Shown piece by piece: positions 34,692 through 43,501 of a stretch of DNA of 64,000 nucleotides. Within the stretch, counting starts at the first letter, position 1, and each line of letters begins with the position of its first letter. The notes under the pieces are model-generated. The model did no database searches. It saw only the letters and a program-made list of their open reading frames with translations, and was not told the origin of the DNA. Origin of the DNA: a virus. Location of the stretch: IMG/VR virus record IMGVR_UViG_3300028581_000011, positions 121,249 through 185,248 of that record; one strand, written 5' to 3'. The translations under genes were made by a program, and so were the position numbers.

Positions 34692-35842
34692 GTCACCTCC
34701 TGCATGTACTCACGAAGGATTTGCCGTTTTACCGCCGGACGCGGCACGGCCAGAACTGCCAAGTTGTCGATCAACTGCTGTGCACCTGAGAGTGTCCGGT
34801 GTCTCAGTGAATCCTCGTCACGTAGTCGCTGCGCCAGATCCATATCCGGCCCAACAACTTGTTCAATGGCGTCATAAGCCTCTGCCAATTCACCCTGACC
34901 AAGACCGACGGCGTCTAACAGCTCGCGGCCCTCGCGAATAACATCATGGATGTTACTCACCACGGTGTCACGAAACACCTTGGGCTTATCATCCTGCAGA
35001 ACCCGAGTTGCGTACTCTTCAGATGACAGACGAACAGTCGAACGTGTGCCATCGCTATTAACCACTGTCAGGTAGCGATAGTGACTTGTTCTTCGCTCAT
35101 GTACCACCTCGAACTGGCCGTCCAGCAATTTCCTAGCCGATAGACGTTCAGCCAAATGGCCTAGATGCTCAGCTAATGTGCGAGCAATCCGTTGCTCCTC
35201 GTGCTGCACTACCATCTCTAATCGACGCTTCTGCTCTTCCAGCTGCCGTTTGGCTGTGGCTGGATCCAGACGCATTAGATAGCTGGGTACATCGGCGGTG
35301 CTGCCGTACGTCCATGTAATGGCAGCTCGTTCGACCGGATCGAACATGTAGTCAGCCTCTTTGTAGAGACGTGACCCTAATGTTTTGCGCCGTTCTGTTC
35401 GTATCGCTGGCATGACGTCACGCAGCTCGACCAGCGTCCTCTCAAACGGTATGACCAGCGCTGTCATGCCTTCGTCGTACTGCTTGTGTTTGCCCATAGG
35501 CAGCAGTCGTCGACCTGCCTCTGGATACCATAGTGTCATACCCAGATGAAATGCCTGAATAGCCGACCGTGCGGCCATGACAGATGCGATCTTCGGGTGC
35601 TTTGAGTCGAGCAGCTGCTTCGCAAAGATTATCGACTCAGCAGATGCGTCGAAAAGCTTAGCGACCTGCGCACGCTGTGCTGCCGTGACTTGGCGCTGGC
35701 CGGGCAAGAAGCTGCGAGACAGCTTGACTGTCTCATACTGCTGTGACAACCGCTCAGCAGTGATCTGAATTCGCGCCTGATCGAACTTAAGCTCTAGCTG
35801 TTCCTTAGCTGGTTTCTTTTTGCTGCGGCTCTTAACCGGCAC
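34676..35842 (-). CDS. Helical partner protein of the Ycf46-like ATPase operon
   Basis: A 388-residue protein. The GTG at 35842 has AGGAGG seven bases upstream and overlaps the AAA ATPase gene's stop by 11 bases, so it is preferred to a start at 35953. Mostly helical with Lys/Gln-rich coiled-coil-like stretches (for example about 220-250, RRLEMVVQHEEQRIART). No catalytic motif was seen. Its tight coupling to the ATPase suggests a structural or substrate partner. No family recognised. Confidence 0.65.
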   Translation of the reverse strand: MPVKSRSKKKPAKEQLELKFDQARIQITAERLSQQYETVKLSRSFLPGQRQVTAAQRAQVAKLFDASAESIIFAKQLLDSKHPKIASVMAARSAIQAFHLGMTLWYPEAGRRLLPMGKHKQYDEGMTALVIPFERTLVELRDVMPAIRTERRKTLGSRLYKEADYMFDPVERAAITWTYGSTADVPSYLMRLDPATAKRQLEEQKRRLEMVVQHEEQRIARTLAEHLGHLAERLSARKLLDGQFEVVHERRTSHYRYLTVVNSDGTRSTVRLSSEEYATRVLQDDKPKVFRDTVVSNIHDVIREGRELLDAVGLGQGELAEAYDAIEQVVGPDMDLAQRLRDEDSLRHRTLSGAQQLIDNLAVLAVPRPAVKRQILREYMQEVTCAAT

Positions 35843-37421
35843 GGGCCCGCCTCCTATGTGACCCAAGTACTTCATTGAGATGAGCTTCATGTCTATCTGC
35901 GTAGTACTTGCCGGAATATTCAGCGGCAAGGCACTGTCCAGAAGCCCACTCACGTAATCGTGTCAGCTGGTCATGGTAACGATCAACGATCCTCGGCTGC
36001 ATATCACCAAACTCTGCCACAGATACACCGGTTAACTTGGCTACGTGGCAGCAGTTTTCAATTTCAGCTCCAGTCCACTCTGCGTCATTTGGCAGCTGTA
36101 TCTTAACTGCCTCTTCGACAGTCTTGGCATGCTTGTAGTTCATTAGATGCAGATTCCATATCTCCCGCTTCGCGGCAGTGCCAGGAAGATCGAGAAAGAA
36201 TACTGCGTCTACACGGCCTGGACGACTAAACTCCACAGGCATAGAAGACATATCGTTGCATGTAGCGATGAAGTAGATATCGCTCTCATGGTCGTTAAGC
36301 CACTTCAGTATCTCGCCAAACAATCGTGCGGCGACGCCTGAGTCTGTTGACGCAGATGCCTGACCGCCGGCAAGACTTTTCTCGACTTCGTCGCAGAACA
36401 ATATGGCTGGTGCCATCTTGTCCGCTATCTGTAACGCTTGTCGTACCTGACGCTCTGTCTGGCCAACAAGCGAGCCCATCATCGCACCAACGTCCAACAC
36501 CAGTGTAGGACGCCCGGTCTCGTTACCAAGCGCCTTAGCGAATAGCGACTTACCGACGCCGGAAAGACCTAACAACAGTAAGCCTTTGGCTTTTCTATCG
36601 TCTGTATCCCTGGGTGTCAGGCACGTCTTGCTAAACTGCTTGAGAAAATTCAAGCCACCAATCTTCGAGAACGATTCCTTGCCCTTATAGACTGACAGAC
36701 CAGGAACGCCCTTCTTCAACTCAGCTGCCTTTTCGTCCCACAAAATACCTGGCTGCACCGTGCGTGCTCGTTTTAGCGACAGCGCAATTGCGCCTTCGGC
36801 CTGGAAACGGCTCAGACCGGCCATTGAAGCTAGTGCGGCTTTGGTGACATTGTTGTCCGAAGGCAACTCAGAAGGCTCACAAACAGCCGTCATGATTTCA
36901 TGCAGCTGTGCACTGTCTGGCAGCTCATGCTCGATAACGCTGACTATGTCCTTGATCTCAGGCGGTATGGCCAGCACAGCCGACAAAATGATGACGTACT
37001 GCCTACGGACGGCCTTACCCTCCATTATCTGATGGTAGAGCATCTGATAATGAAGTGGCTGCGGCAGAACGCCATGGGCGTTATGTAGCACCATGATTGC
37101 CGGGCGCTCGTACTTTACGTCCTTCGGATCTGTGCCGCGCACAACGTTCATATCCTGCAACACAGCAATGGCCTGCTGCAGCCTGGTATCAGGCGGTGTT
37201 CCTGGTCGATTGCCAGCAGGCATAAGCACAGCCTTGCCGTATTTGTCGTCCAGAACACGTGTGCCACGTTCGGCATCCCAGATGCCAAAGAACCATTTGC
37301 GGCGAATACACAGCTGCTGGATATCGTCTATGGCTGCAGCTTGTTCGCCTGCATTCGATACAACATAAAGGCCAGTGAAGCCTGTGATGACTCGTTCTTC
37401 GATAGAGTCTTGAAAGGTCAC
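35832..37421 (-). CDS. Ycf46-type AAA+ ATPase
   Basis: A 529-residue protein. The N-terminal ~240 residues resemble the poorly conserved Ycf46 N-domain. FSKIGGLNFLKQF leads into the AAA core with Walker A GLSGVGKS (285-292) and Walker B LFCDEVEK (341-348), then an IYFIATCND sensor segment and SRPGRVD arginine-finger region. Ycf46 proteins are AAA ATPases known from plastids and cyanobacteria and also found in phages. Here it lies next to DUF1257/Ycf35-like and DUF2997-like genes, a set I recall co-occurring. A GTG start at 37421 has AGAGGTGG upstream. Protein remodelling is the inferred role; the substrate is unknown. Confidence 0.8.
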   Translation of the reverse strand: MTFQDSIEERVITGFTGLYVVSNAGEQAAAIDDIQQLCIRRKWFFGIWDAERGTRVLDDKYGKAVLMPAGNRPGTPPDTRLQQAIAVLQDMNVVRGTDPKDVKYERPAIMVLHNAHGVLPQPLHYQMLYHQIMEGKAVRRQYVIILSAVLAIPPEIKDIVSVIEHELPDSAQLHEIMTAVCEPSELPSDNNVTKAALASMAGLSRFQAEGAIALSLKRARTVQPGILWDEKAAELKKGVPGLSVYKGKESFSKIGGLNFLKQFSKTCLTPRDTDDRKAKGLLLLGLSGVGKSLFAKALGNETGRPTLVLDVGAMMGSLVGQTERQVRQALQIADKMAPAILFCDEVEKSLAGGQASASTDSGVAARLFGEILKWLNDHESDIYFIATCNDMSSMPVEFSRPGRVDAVFFLDLPGTAAKREIWNLHLMNYKHAKTVEEAVKIQLPNDAEWTGAEIENCCHVAKLTGVSVAEFGDMQPRIVDRYHDQLTRLREWASGQCLAAEYSGKYYADRHEAHLNEVLGSHRRRARAG

Positions 37422-37603
37422 TGAACCACCTCTGACGCTATGCCCACGTCAAACTGTTCGGGTTTTGGATCCGACCTGATAATGGTCAATCCAAGTTTGC
37501 TGCATATCTCGCGCAGCTTGTCTTCACAGGCTGGGCCTCGAAAGCCGTCGGTCTCCAGCAACGCACCGTTGGGCGTGATCTTGATCTTGATGCGTTCTGT
37601 CAT
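37418..37603 (-). CDS. DUF2997-like small protein
   Basis: A 61-residue protein with IKIKITPNGALLETDGFRG and a PACEDKLREI segment, matching the DUF2997 pattern (short beta hairpin, E-x-x-GF-x-G and a Cys). The start overlaps the previous stop as ATGA. It lies directly before the Ycf46-like ATPase. Confidence 0.6.
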   Translation of the reverse strand: MTERIKIKITPNGALLETDGFRGPACEDKLREICSKLGLTIIRSDPKPEQFDVGIASEVVQ

Positions 37604-37947
37604 GGTGTTGTCGTTTCCGAAAGTGTCAGCTCCAGTTCAATGGAGCCATCGAGACGAACAACCTGCAGCTGATCAATGGGCCGCAAGCTAAGCTGAGACA
37701 AAAGCTCTAGCTGATACTCCATGGCGAATTGATCAAGATCACGCTGCTGCGTAACGCTGCGACGGCGCTGGAAGTCTGAGTCCAGCTGATTACCAGTGCG
37801 CAGATCAATAGACATCTGTGTGCCGGAAGGCAACACAACATACGCATACGGGTCGGTACCTGTTACGGTACAACCCAGACGATCACACGTTTTTTGCAAG
37901 ATATCGCGACTGCGTATATCTCGCTTAATCTGTACCACTGTGCTCAT
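37600..37947 (-). CDS. DUF1257 (Ycf35-like) protein
   Basis: A 115-residue protein. The ATG at 37947 has GGGAGGA upstream and is preferred to an earlier open-frame start at 37974. QIKRDIRSRDILQKTCDRLGC resembles the start of Ycf35/DUF1257 proteins; later beta strands fit as well. It is coupled to the DUF2997-like and Ycf46-like genes and probably acts with them. Match is by pattern, not by search. Confidence 0.5.
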   Translation of the reverse strand: MSTVVQIKRDIRSRDILQKTCDRLGCTVTGTDPYAYVVLPSGTQMSIDLRTGNQLDSDFQRRRSVTQQRDLDQFAMEYQLELLSQLSLRPIDQLQVVRLDGSIELELTLSETTTP

Positions 37948-37959
37948 ACTTCCTCCCAT

Positions 37960-38001
37960 AAATAGACAAACCACCGGCCGTAGTGTTAGTACGGCCGGTG
38001 G
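37960..38001 (-). terminator. Hairpin terminator
   Basis: Perfect 12-bp stem, CCACCGGCCGTA (37971-37982) and TACGGCCGGTGG (37990-38001), with a 7-base loop. On the minus strand it is followed by TTTGTCTATTT, so it probably ends transcription of the gene at 38017-38385. Confidence 0.75.
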
Positions 38002-38016
38002 CTATGAACGATCAGA

Positions 38017-38385
38017 CTAGCTGCGCAACTGGGCCTCCAGCAACGACACTAGTCCACGCGCCATCGAAAGGATAGTCTGCATCCTTTCGACCTTCTCAAT
38101 TTGTTGCACTCCATCGCGAAGCTTCTTGGCCAGAAGCTCGGCGTTCGATTCTTTTGCCGGCTTCGACCTCTTGACGGCTACCTTGCCGTTCACAGCCTTC
38201 TTCAGCTGCCGAAGCGTTCGCTTGTTGCGACGCAGCTTGTGCCGGGCGCTGTGCACGTCCTTACGCACAATCGCCTTGTGTCCTGCGGTGTGAAGAGAAT
38301 CCAAGATCTCATCGATCGAGGCGTCCGGCGCCTGCAACAGAGCGGCCGTGACAATCGCTGCGCGAGACGGTTTCGAACGTACCAT
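38017..38385 (-). CDS. Basic small protein, unknown function
   Basis: A 122-residue, Lys/Arg-rich protein with a helix-turn-helix-like N-terminal half (SRAAIVTAALLQAPDASIDEILDSLHTAG) and a basic linker (about 60-75). The C-terminus is helical. AAGGAG is six bases before its ATG (38385). DNA or RNA binding is a reasonable guess from charge and the helical start. A terminator follows directly. Confidence 0.6.
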   Translation of the reverse strand: MVRSKPSRAAIVTAALLQAPDASIDEILDSLHTAGHKAIVRKDVHSARHKLRRNKRTLRQLKKAVNGKVAVKRSKPAKESNAELLAKKLRDGVQQIEKVERMQTILSMARGLVSLLEAQLRS

Positions 38386-38464
38386 TAAACACTCCTTCAC
38401 GTGAGAAACAAAAAGCTAGCATCCTAGCAAAATAATCACAGCACATCATGCGCTGCGAACATAA

Positions 38465-38962
38465 CTACTCACGACCGGTGCGTGGATCAAAATCAATGTC
38501 GACCCAGGCACCAAACCCACGAGCATCCCACTTCATAAACCGACGCTGTATCTCTTTTGTTTGCGTCTTGTATTGTGAGCGCGGGAACTGCTCTTTGAGC
38601 TGGTCGATAGCGTCGCCTTCCCACAGTACCACCTCTTCGCCACCATTAACCCGCTCTATAAACCTGTAAGCGGGTCGGGCTCCGTGAATGGATAAGTAGG
38701 AATGCAACAGTTTCCGGTCAAAAGACCACTTGAGTGCAAATGGACCTTTGTGACCGTGACCTTGTACGTAGTAGATTAGATCCCCAGGCTTAGGGCGTCT
38801 ACTAGTGTCAGAAAGACCAACGTACAAGGCTTGCTCGTGTTCGATAACACAATGGCACCCATGGAAGAACACATCGTCATTATCGTCACGAGCAATAAAG
38901 CCAAATGGGTTCTCGTCCACACGGGAGAAGAACTTTACTACGCCTGGCTTAATGCGCCCCAC
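38465..38962 (-). CDS. Cold-shock-like nucleic-acid-binding protein
   Basis: A 165-residue protein. The GTG at 38962 has GGAGG five bases upstream and fits better than the ATG at 38974. Residues 1-70 read like a cold-shock domain: GVVKFFSRVDENPFGFIARDDNDDVFFHG, with the FGFI and VFFH RNP-like motifs, then a PGDLIYYVQG strand. The C-terminal 90 residues are an extension of unknown role with a charged helical part. It probably binds single-stranded RNA or DNA. Confidence 0.75.
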   Translation of the reverse strand: MGRIKPGVVKFFSRVDENPFGFIARDDNDDVFFHGCHCVIEHEQALYVGLSDTSRRPKPGDLIYYVQGHGHKGPFALKWSFDRKLLHSYLSIHGARPAYRFIERVNGGEEVVLWEGDAIDQLKEQFPRSQYKTQTKEIQRRFMKWDARGFGAWVDIDFDPRTGRE

Positions 38963-39340
38963 GAGTTCCTCCATACCTAAAGGCTACCAAGTAATTATGC
39001 CCCTAATAGCCACAAGTATTCAATGAGCTAAGGCAACAAGACAACTGCACCAGGACCGTGTCGAGAATAAATCTCAGTCGCGTCAACGACAAACACAGTG
39101 ATCAATTGTGAATGTCTGCTGGTTCAGGTCGATCGTTCGCTAAAGGTCCTCCGGAAAGGTGAAAAGCACCCACAGTTGTCCGAAACCGATAAGGAGGCAA
39201 AATCCGGCGGTTTAACACCAGGTCATCCTGGCGTTGGCGCTAACAGTTCGTGTATCAAGGCCTCACTGTTAGCCACGTGTTGCCTATGCTTCGTCAAACA
39301 TGATCGTCGTAATCAGAAGCATAGCTCATTGACATAAAGG
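38963..39340. other. Non-coding region of about 380 bp
   Basis: No convincing gene is seen. A short plus-strand frame has no ribosome site. It contains an inverted repeat GCTAACAGT (39239-39247) and ACTGTTAGC (39265-39273) with a 17-base loop, and a smaller CCAGG/CCTGG hairpin just before it. It may hold a promoter or structured RNA for the cold-shock-like gene downstream on the minus strand. Confidence 0.6.
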
Positions 39341-39604
39341 CTATTGAAGAATCACGTTATGGATGTTGTCTGTGTACTGAATGCTGACTTTCATTCCGTG
39401 TATTTCATCTAACCCTAAAACACCGAGTCGCCACAACGTCTGGGCAGTCTCACTGTCGAAGTGCTGGCTACCCAGCAGCAATAGGTTATAAGCCGTGTCG
39501 ACATACAACGTGACATACTCCGGTCGACGACGATGAAGGCTAACAAAACTCTTCTCAGCCTCGACCAAGTCTGTCAAAGCCATACGACCCGCGTCAATAG
39601 ACAT
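39341..39604 (-). CDS. Small helical protein, unknown function
   Basis: An 87-residue protein with GGAGATCAGTC before its ATG. It is mostly helical with a beta strand at the C-terminus (MKVSIQYTDNIHNVIL). No motif recognised. Confidence 0.6.
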   Translation of the reverse strand: MSIDAGRMALTDLVEAEKSFVSLHRRRPEYVTLYVDTAYNLLLLGSQHFDSETAQTLWRLGVLGLDEIHGMKVSIQYTDNIHNVILQ

Positions 39605-39662
39605 GACTGATCTCCGTGATAGTTATACACTTTACCTGGATGGCGACACTGCTACAAGTACA

Positions 39663-40010
39663 TTACCAGTACGGTACGCCAGTCCCATCCAGGGCCCTAC
39701 GAAGCGCTATTCCATGAACCATACGCCACAAAGCAACAACGGCAAGACGAATGTTCAGCGGTCGTTGCTTAAACTCCTCGGGTGTGGTGCCTAGCCACCG
39801 AGTAAGTCGGCAAAAGTCGTCAAGCGACAATAGCCCAATCATGGTGCTTCGTATGAATGCTTTATGCATGCTGTCAAACATGTCAGGAGTCGCATCGGTT
39901 CGTTTGGCAATAAGTTCAAGTTCAATGTCTAGGCCGTTCATCACGCTGTGTGCGGCCTGCTTTATCGTCTCTTCTACGTCTATTCGTGGTAGCCAGGTAG
40001 ACATAGTCAT
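39663..40010 (-). CDS. Small helical protein, unknown function
   Basis: A 115-residue protein. I place the start at the ATG at 40010, which overlaps the upstream stop as ATGA; an earlier open-frame start at 40106 would overlap the previous gene by 100 bases. It is helical and has no recognised motif. Confidence 0.6.
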   Translation of the reverse strand: MTMSTWLPRIDVEETIKQAAHSVMNGLDIELELIAKRTDATPDMFDSMHKAFIRSTMIGLLSLDDFCRLTRWLGTTPEEFKQRPLNIRLAVVALWRMVHGIALRRALDGTGVPYW

Positions 40011-40528
40011 ACCAACTGTCGAGTTAGTGTGCTGCGTGGGGCAGACGACCTGTGTGCCTGATTTACGAGTGCGGTGATATTTGTCATCATGTTGCCATGA
40101 TTGCATGCTGCTGGCAGCTCCTGCGGACCAATAACACTGCAGCCCGCTCGACTATATAGTTGCGCAGCAGTTGTGGCTGCCGCAGATGTGCTCATTATCT
40201 CGGGCCAGTAGTCTAAGTCATTCGCACTTTTGACAAACAATACAAATAGTTGTTGTTCTAGCGTGACCTCGGCTACAGCCTTCAACAAGCTTCTTGGATC
40301 AGCATACCATGTGGCATTGCTCAGTTGTATACGTACGCCGCCGCCGAGGCAACCAGCAACAGTGCCAAGCGGCTTTCTGAACATGCTGGTTGCCTCGGTG
40401 AGAGCAGCTACTGTTATCTGCGGAACGTCAGTAGCATTAAGCTGGTAGAACAGCACCTGTGTGTTTAACCTAGGGCAGTCCTCCAGCCTCGCAAGGAAAC
40501 TACGACGTCGGCTGAGTGGTGGTTTCAT
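40007..40528 (-). CDS. Small protein, unknown function
   Basis: A 173-residue mixed alpha/beta protein with a glycine-rich turn (AGCLGGGVRIQLS). It overlaps both neighbours and is part of a run of accessory genes 39341-43375. No known family was recognised. Confidence 0.6.
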   Translation of the reverse strand: MKPPLSRRRSFLARLEDCPRLNTQVLFYQLNATDVPQITVAALTEATSMFRKPLGTVAGCLGGGVRIQLSNATWYADPRSLLKAVAEVTLEQQLFVLFVKSANDLDYWPEIMSTSAAATTAAQLYSRAGCSVIGPQELPAACNHGNMMTNITALVNQAHRSSAPRSTLTRQLV

Positions 40529-41216
40529 CAGTTTCTTGCTTCTGCGCTTGCTGCGTAAGCTCAGTCATCCATGAATTCAACGTAGCGTTACTTGCGTCAA
40601 GTTCACGCTTCTTGTGCAGCCGAAACTCGAGATCCGTCATCCACAGATACAACGTGTCTCGAATAACACGTGGAAATTGAGCCAGCCAATCATCCGGCGA
40701 CTGCGTGCCAAACAACACAGGTTCAACCTGCAGCGGCTTGGCCCCCAATATGGCCCGCCAGTAGCCTACGTTGTTGTTGTTACGGCCCTTGAGTCGATCT
40801 TTCGAATGAATCATGGAAACGCCGTAGTAGCGCTGGTCGTTCAACGTGAAGGCCAGCAACAGCCCTGCACGAACATCGCCGCCGAGGTTGTTTACCCCGG
40901 CACGTTCGTTGATCTTGTCATAAAGGAACAGGCGCTTGCTGTGCAACTGAGCAACTCTACGAACGTGCGCCACGGCGTACTTGCAGAATTGCTCGTAGTC
41001 AAGCCTTGACGAGATTCGACGCAGCACCGAATCGTCTAGTGGACAGGGCTCACAGCCATGCAGCTTGAGATAGTTGTCCCATAGCTCGATCTTCTCTTTG
41101 GCAAGGGTTGTCAGTCCTGCCTCAACGGCCTGCGTGACAAGCAGACGCATGTCGTAAGTCATCGTACGATGACCATACTCCAGCCCGTTTCGCTTCTTAC
41201 ACTTGCGTGAGGACAC
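40500..41216 (-). CDS. Protein of unknown function
   Basis: A 238-residue protein from a GTG at 41216, which has AAGGAG seven bases upstream. Basic N-terminus, helical middle, then VRAGLLLAFTLNDQRYYGVSM and a Gln/Thr-rich tail. No domain recognised. Overlaps on both sides by 20-30 bases suggest coupling in one transcript. Confidence 0.6.
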   Translation of the reverse strand: MSSRKCKKRNGLEYGHRTMTYDMRLLVTQAVEAGLTTLAKEKIELWDNYLKLHGCEPCPLDDSVLRRISSRLDYEQFCKYAVAHVRRVAQLHSKRLFLYDKINERAGVNNLGGDVRAGLLLAFTLNDQRYYGVSMIHSKDRLKGRNNNNVGYWRAILGAKPLQVEPVLFGTQSPDDWLAQFPRVIRDTLYLWMTDLEFRLHKKRELDASNATLNSWMTELTQQAQKQETDETTTQPTS

Positions 41217-41694
41217 CGCTATTCTCCTTTTTCCATTGGTCTATCCAGTTGTTCAGAATCTCTTCGAGACGCAACCACGAGCAGCCCTGCCCGGTAATCA
41301 GTACGCCACCGCCCGAACAACCCTGGGCGATGTTGGCGTTGCATACAGCCCACGTGAATGCCTGGCACTTAAGTGGCCGCCACGTGAACAGAAACAGCTG
41401 TATCAGAAGTGCCACCTGTTCCGGGTTGCCGTCCTTGTCAAAAAGGCGCAGGAAACGCGAGTTACCTTTGCTGTACAGCTGCCACTGGAAGTCCACTATG
41501 GGCGACATATCGCTATGCATAAGAAAGCGCGGACCAGTCTTAGCCGGCATGATGTCCGTGTCGGCTATGTCTGAGCTGGCGACCTCAACACCGTTGGGCA
41601 GTATGGATACATCTTCAAGCTGAGACATCAACCAGCGCTCTTCGTCCGTATTGATGTCGTCAATTACTGTGCTGAACTCAACGTACGTTGTCAT
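41197..41694 (-). CDS. Protein of unknown function
   Basis: A 165-residue protein. It contains CSGGGVLITGQGCSW, a small Gly/Cys turn, and a helical C-terminus. The start overlaps no strong ribosome site. Not recognised. Confidence 0.55.
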   Translation of the reverse strand: MTTYVEFSTVIDDINTDEERWLMSQLEDVSILPNGVEVASSDIADTDIMPAKTGPRFLMHSDMSPIVDFQWQLYSKGNSRFLRLFDKDGNPEQVALLIQLFLFTWRPLKCQAFTWAVCNANIAQGCSGGGVLITGQGCSWLRLEEILNNWIDQWKKENSGVLTQV

Positions 41695-41697
41695 GAT

Positions 41698-42309
41698 TTA
41701 CGACACCCAGTCTAGATGTTGTTGGATCGTACCCAGTGTAGTGGGGCTGATTGTAGGCCACGGTGCAGCTGTATACTCTACGCAATAAGCCGGTTTGCCG
41801 TTGATGCGTAAGAATGCATCGCTGCCGCTGTCGGCATCTTCTCTGCTGTCCAGCCACACAAGTTGCAGACCTGGAACATTGGACGCTACGAACACGATAT
41901 TGCCCTCATCGCACACTACGATGGCTCGCGGTGGCTGAACAACAACAGGATCTGCGCGCTTATCAATACGGTCGAGATACCGCTTTAGACTAGCTGCTTT
42001 TTCATACAGCTGCGCGGACTCGACTACATCTCTAGTGCCACCACCGCTACATACTTCGATAGTTGTGAGCCAATCAGTAAGTACTGTTCGTAGCTCATTA
42101 CCGCGCTCGTCATACACAAGTCTGTCAGACAGCTGTGCAAGCTGCTTGTTACTTGTTGGTCTACACACGGCAAAGTAGCTTGGAAAGTTCTCCACTAGCT
42201 CTGCTGGAATCGTGTCCTTATCAACAGACTTGTAGTACGTCTGTCGAAGAAGCTGCAAGGCCGACAGGATTGTGGCCAACTCATCGTAGGTAACGGTTAC
42301 TATCGGCAT
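41698..42309 (-). CDS. Protein of unknown function
   Basis: A 203-residue protein with a helical N-terminus and a C-terminal half rich in beta strands (AIVVCDEGNIVFVASNVPGLQLVW). No motif recognised and no ribosome site obvious at the ATG. It lies four bases before the next gene and probably is translated by coupling. Confidence 0.55.
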   Translation of the reverse strand: MPIVTVTYDELATILSALQLLRQTYYKSVDKDTIPAELVENFPSYFAVCRPTSNKQLAQLSDRLVYDERGNELRTVLTDWLTTIEVCSGGGTRDVVESAQLYEKAASLKRYLDRIDKRADPVVVQPPRAIVVCDEGNIVFVASNVPGLQLVWLDSREDADSGSDAFLRINGKPAYCVEYTAAPWPTISPTTLGTIQQHLDWVS

Positions 42310-42316
42310 TTGTTGT

Positions 42317-43375
42317 TTAGTCTATGTCACACACCACGGCAGGTAGTTTCTCTGTGACAACACAGCGGAACAGAGGGATAGCTGCATGATATTCGCCAAC
42401 TGTCTCTAGCATGCTGGCCAAGATGCCAACGTGCATTGTCAGTTCGCGTTTCGTATTGTCAGTCACGTATGTGTAGTCGACTTGTGCGATGTGTGGCTCG
42501 AACCGACCAGCCAGTCGAGGCGAGTTTGGCGGCTGCAAGTACAGCTTCGACATCCAGCCTCCGACAACTTGGTCGGAGCCTGAGCCGCATCGCTCCGTGT
42601 AGAACATGTCTCGCCAAAAGCCACTGGCTACAGCCTGGACCTCGGCAGCTTCAGCTATCTCCTGAGCTAACTGTGTCAGAACCATATTGATAGTTTCGAC
42701 AGACTTCAGCACAGCCTGATCCAGCTTCTGCACAAGTAACGCTGTTACAGCTTGCCAGGCCAGTGCCAAGCGACCGTAGTCATCGGCCGTACCCAGCACT
42801 AGCACTGCAGGAAAGCCACAGGCACAAAGCATGTAGTCGTAGTATGGCGATACCATGTCCATAAACGACGCGTAGCAAGCCATTCTGGAGGCGTCGTTGG
42901 TTGTAGAGAATTCCGGTAGAAACAGATCCACACGTGTTGGCACACAATCCGACAGCATCGGGATAAATTCAGCTGGCTGCAGTATCGGGTTCAGTGTGTT
43001 GACTACGAGTGTCTTTTTGTCAGGAGACGTTGTGAACAGGCTGCGAAAGCTCTCAGGATCATTCTTGATCTGAACAGCCAGCTCACACAGCAAGCCCTGC
43101 CATATGACATCCGGTGTGATGACAGGCACCAGATGCTGCGCCCAGCAGTACTCAAGATAGGCTAGATAGCCTCGATGATGGCCTGTTGCAGTTCCAATGT
43201 TGTCGTGAATGACAAAGATGCTTTGTGTGGCCTGCCGCGACATGTCGCGGCCGTACGCAGCATCGGACGTCGACTTATACGACACCACCCTGTCCGTGAA
43301 GTGTGACAGAAACCTACTATGATCAGCCTGTGCTACTTCGTTGTATTTGAGGGAAGAATCAAGCGAGATGAGCAT
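42317..43375 (-). CDS. DUF4419-like protein
   Basis: A 352-residue protein. YCWAQHLVPVITPDVIWQGLL, CGFPAVLVLGTADDYGRL and WRDMFYTERCGSGSDQVVGGW match the main conserved blocks of DUF4419, a family known mostly from fungi and with scattered bacterial and phage members. The role of DUF4419 is not known. No membrane segment is seen. The call is from memory of the motifs. Confidence 0.6.
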   Translation of the reverse strand: MLISLDSSLKYNEVAQADHSRFLSHFTDRVVSYKSTSDAAYGRDMSRQATQSIFVIHDNIGTATGHHRGYLAYLEYCWAQHLVPVITPDVIWQGLLCELAVQIKNDPESFRSLFTTSPDKKTLVVNTLNPILQPAEFIPMLSDCVPTRVDLFLPEFSTTNDASRMACYASFMDMVSPYYDYMLCACGFPAVLVLGTADDYGRLALAWQAVTALLVQKLDQAVLKSVETINMVLTQLAQEIAEAAEVQAVASGFWRDMFYTERCGSGSDQVVGGWMSKLYLQPPNSPRLAGRFEPHIAQVDYTYVTDNTKRELTMHVGILASMLETVGEYHAAIPLFRCVVTEKLPAVVCDID

Positions 43376-43453
43376 ATTGCTGCCTATACGCGATGCGTAA
43401 TCAGGGAATAGCGGTGAACGAACAAAGCTACAAGATGTGCTAGGACGTAACAG

Positions 43454-43477
43454 AAAAAGCCGACCATAGATCGGCTT
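43454..43477 (-). terminator. Rho-independent terminator
   Basis: AGCCGA (minus strand) and TCGGCT form a stem with a seven-base loop followed by TTTTT. It sits just after the stop of the gene at 43502-43831. Confidence 0.75.
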
Positions 43478-43501
43478 CTACGTCCTTGTCAGAATTGGCT
43501 A

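Noticed and set aside
39098-39337. Plus-strand frame of 79 codons in the gene-free region
   Set aside because: It starts at GTG without a ribosome site, has no known motif and is against the direction of every other gene.
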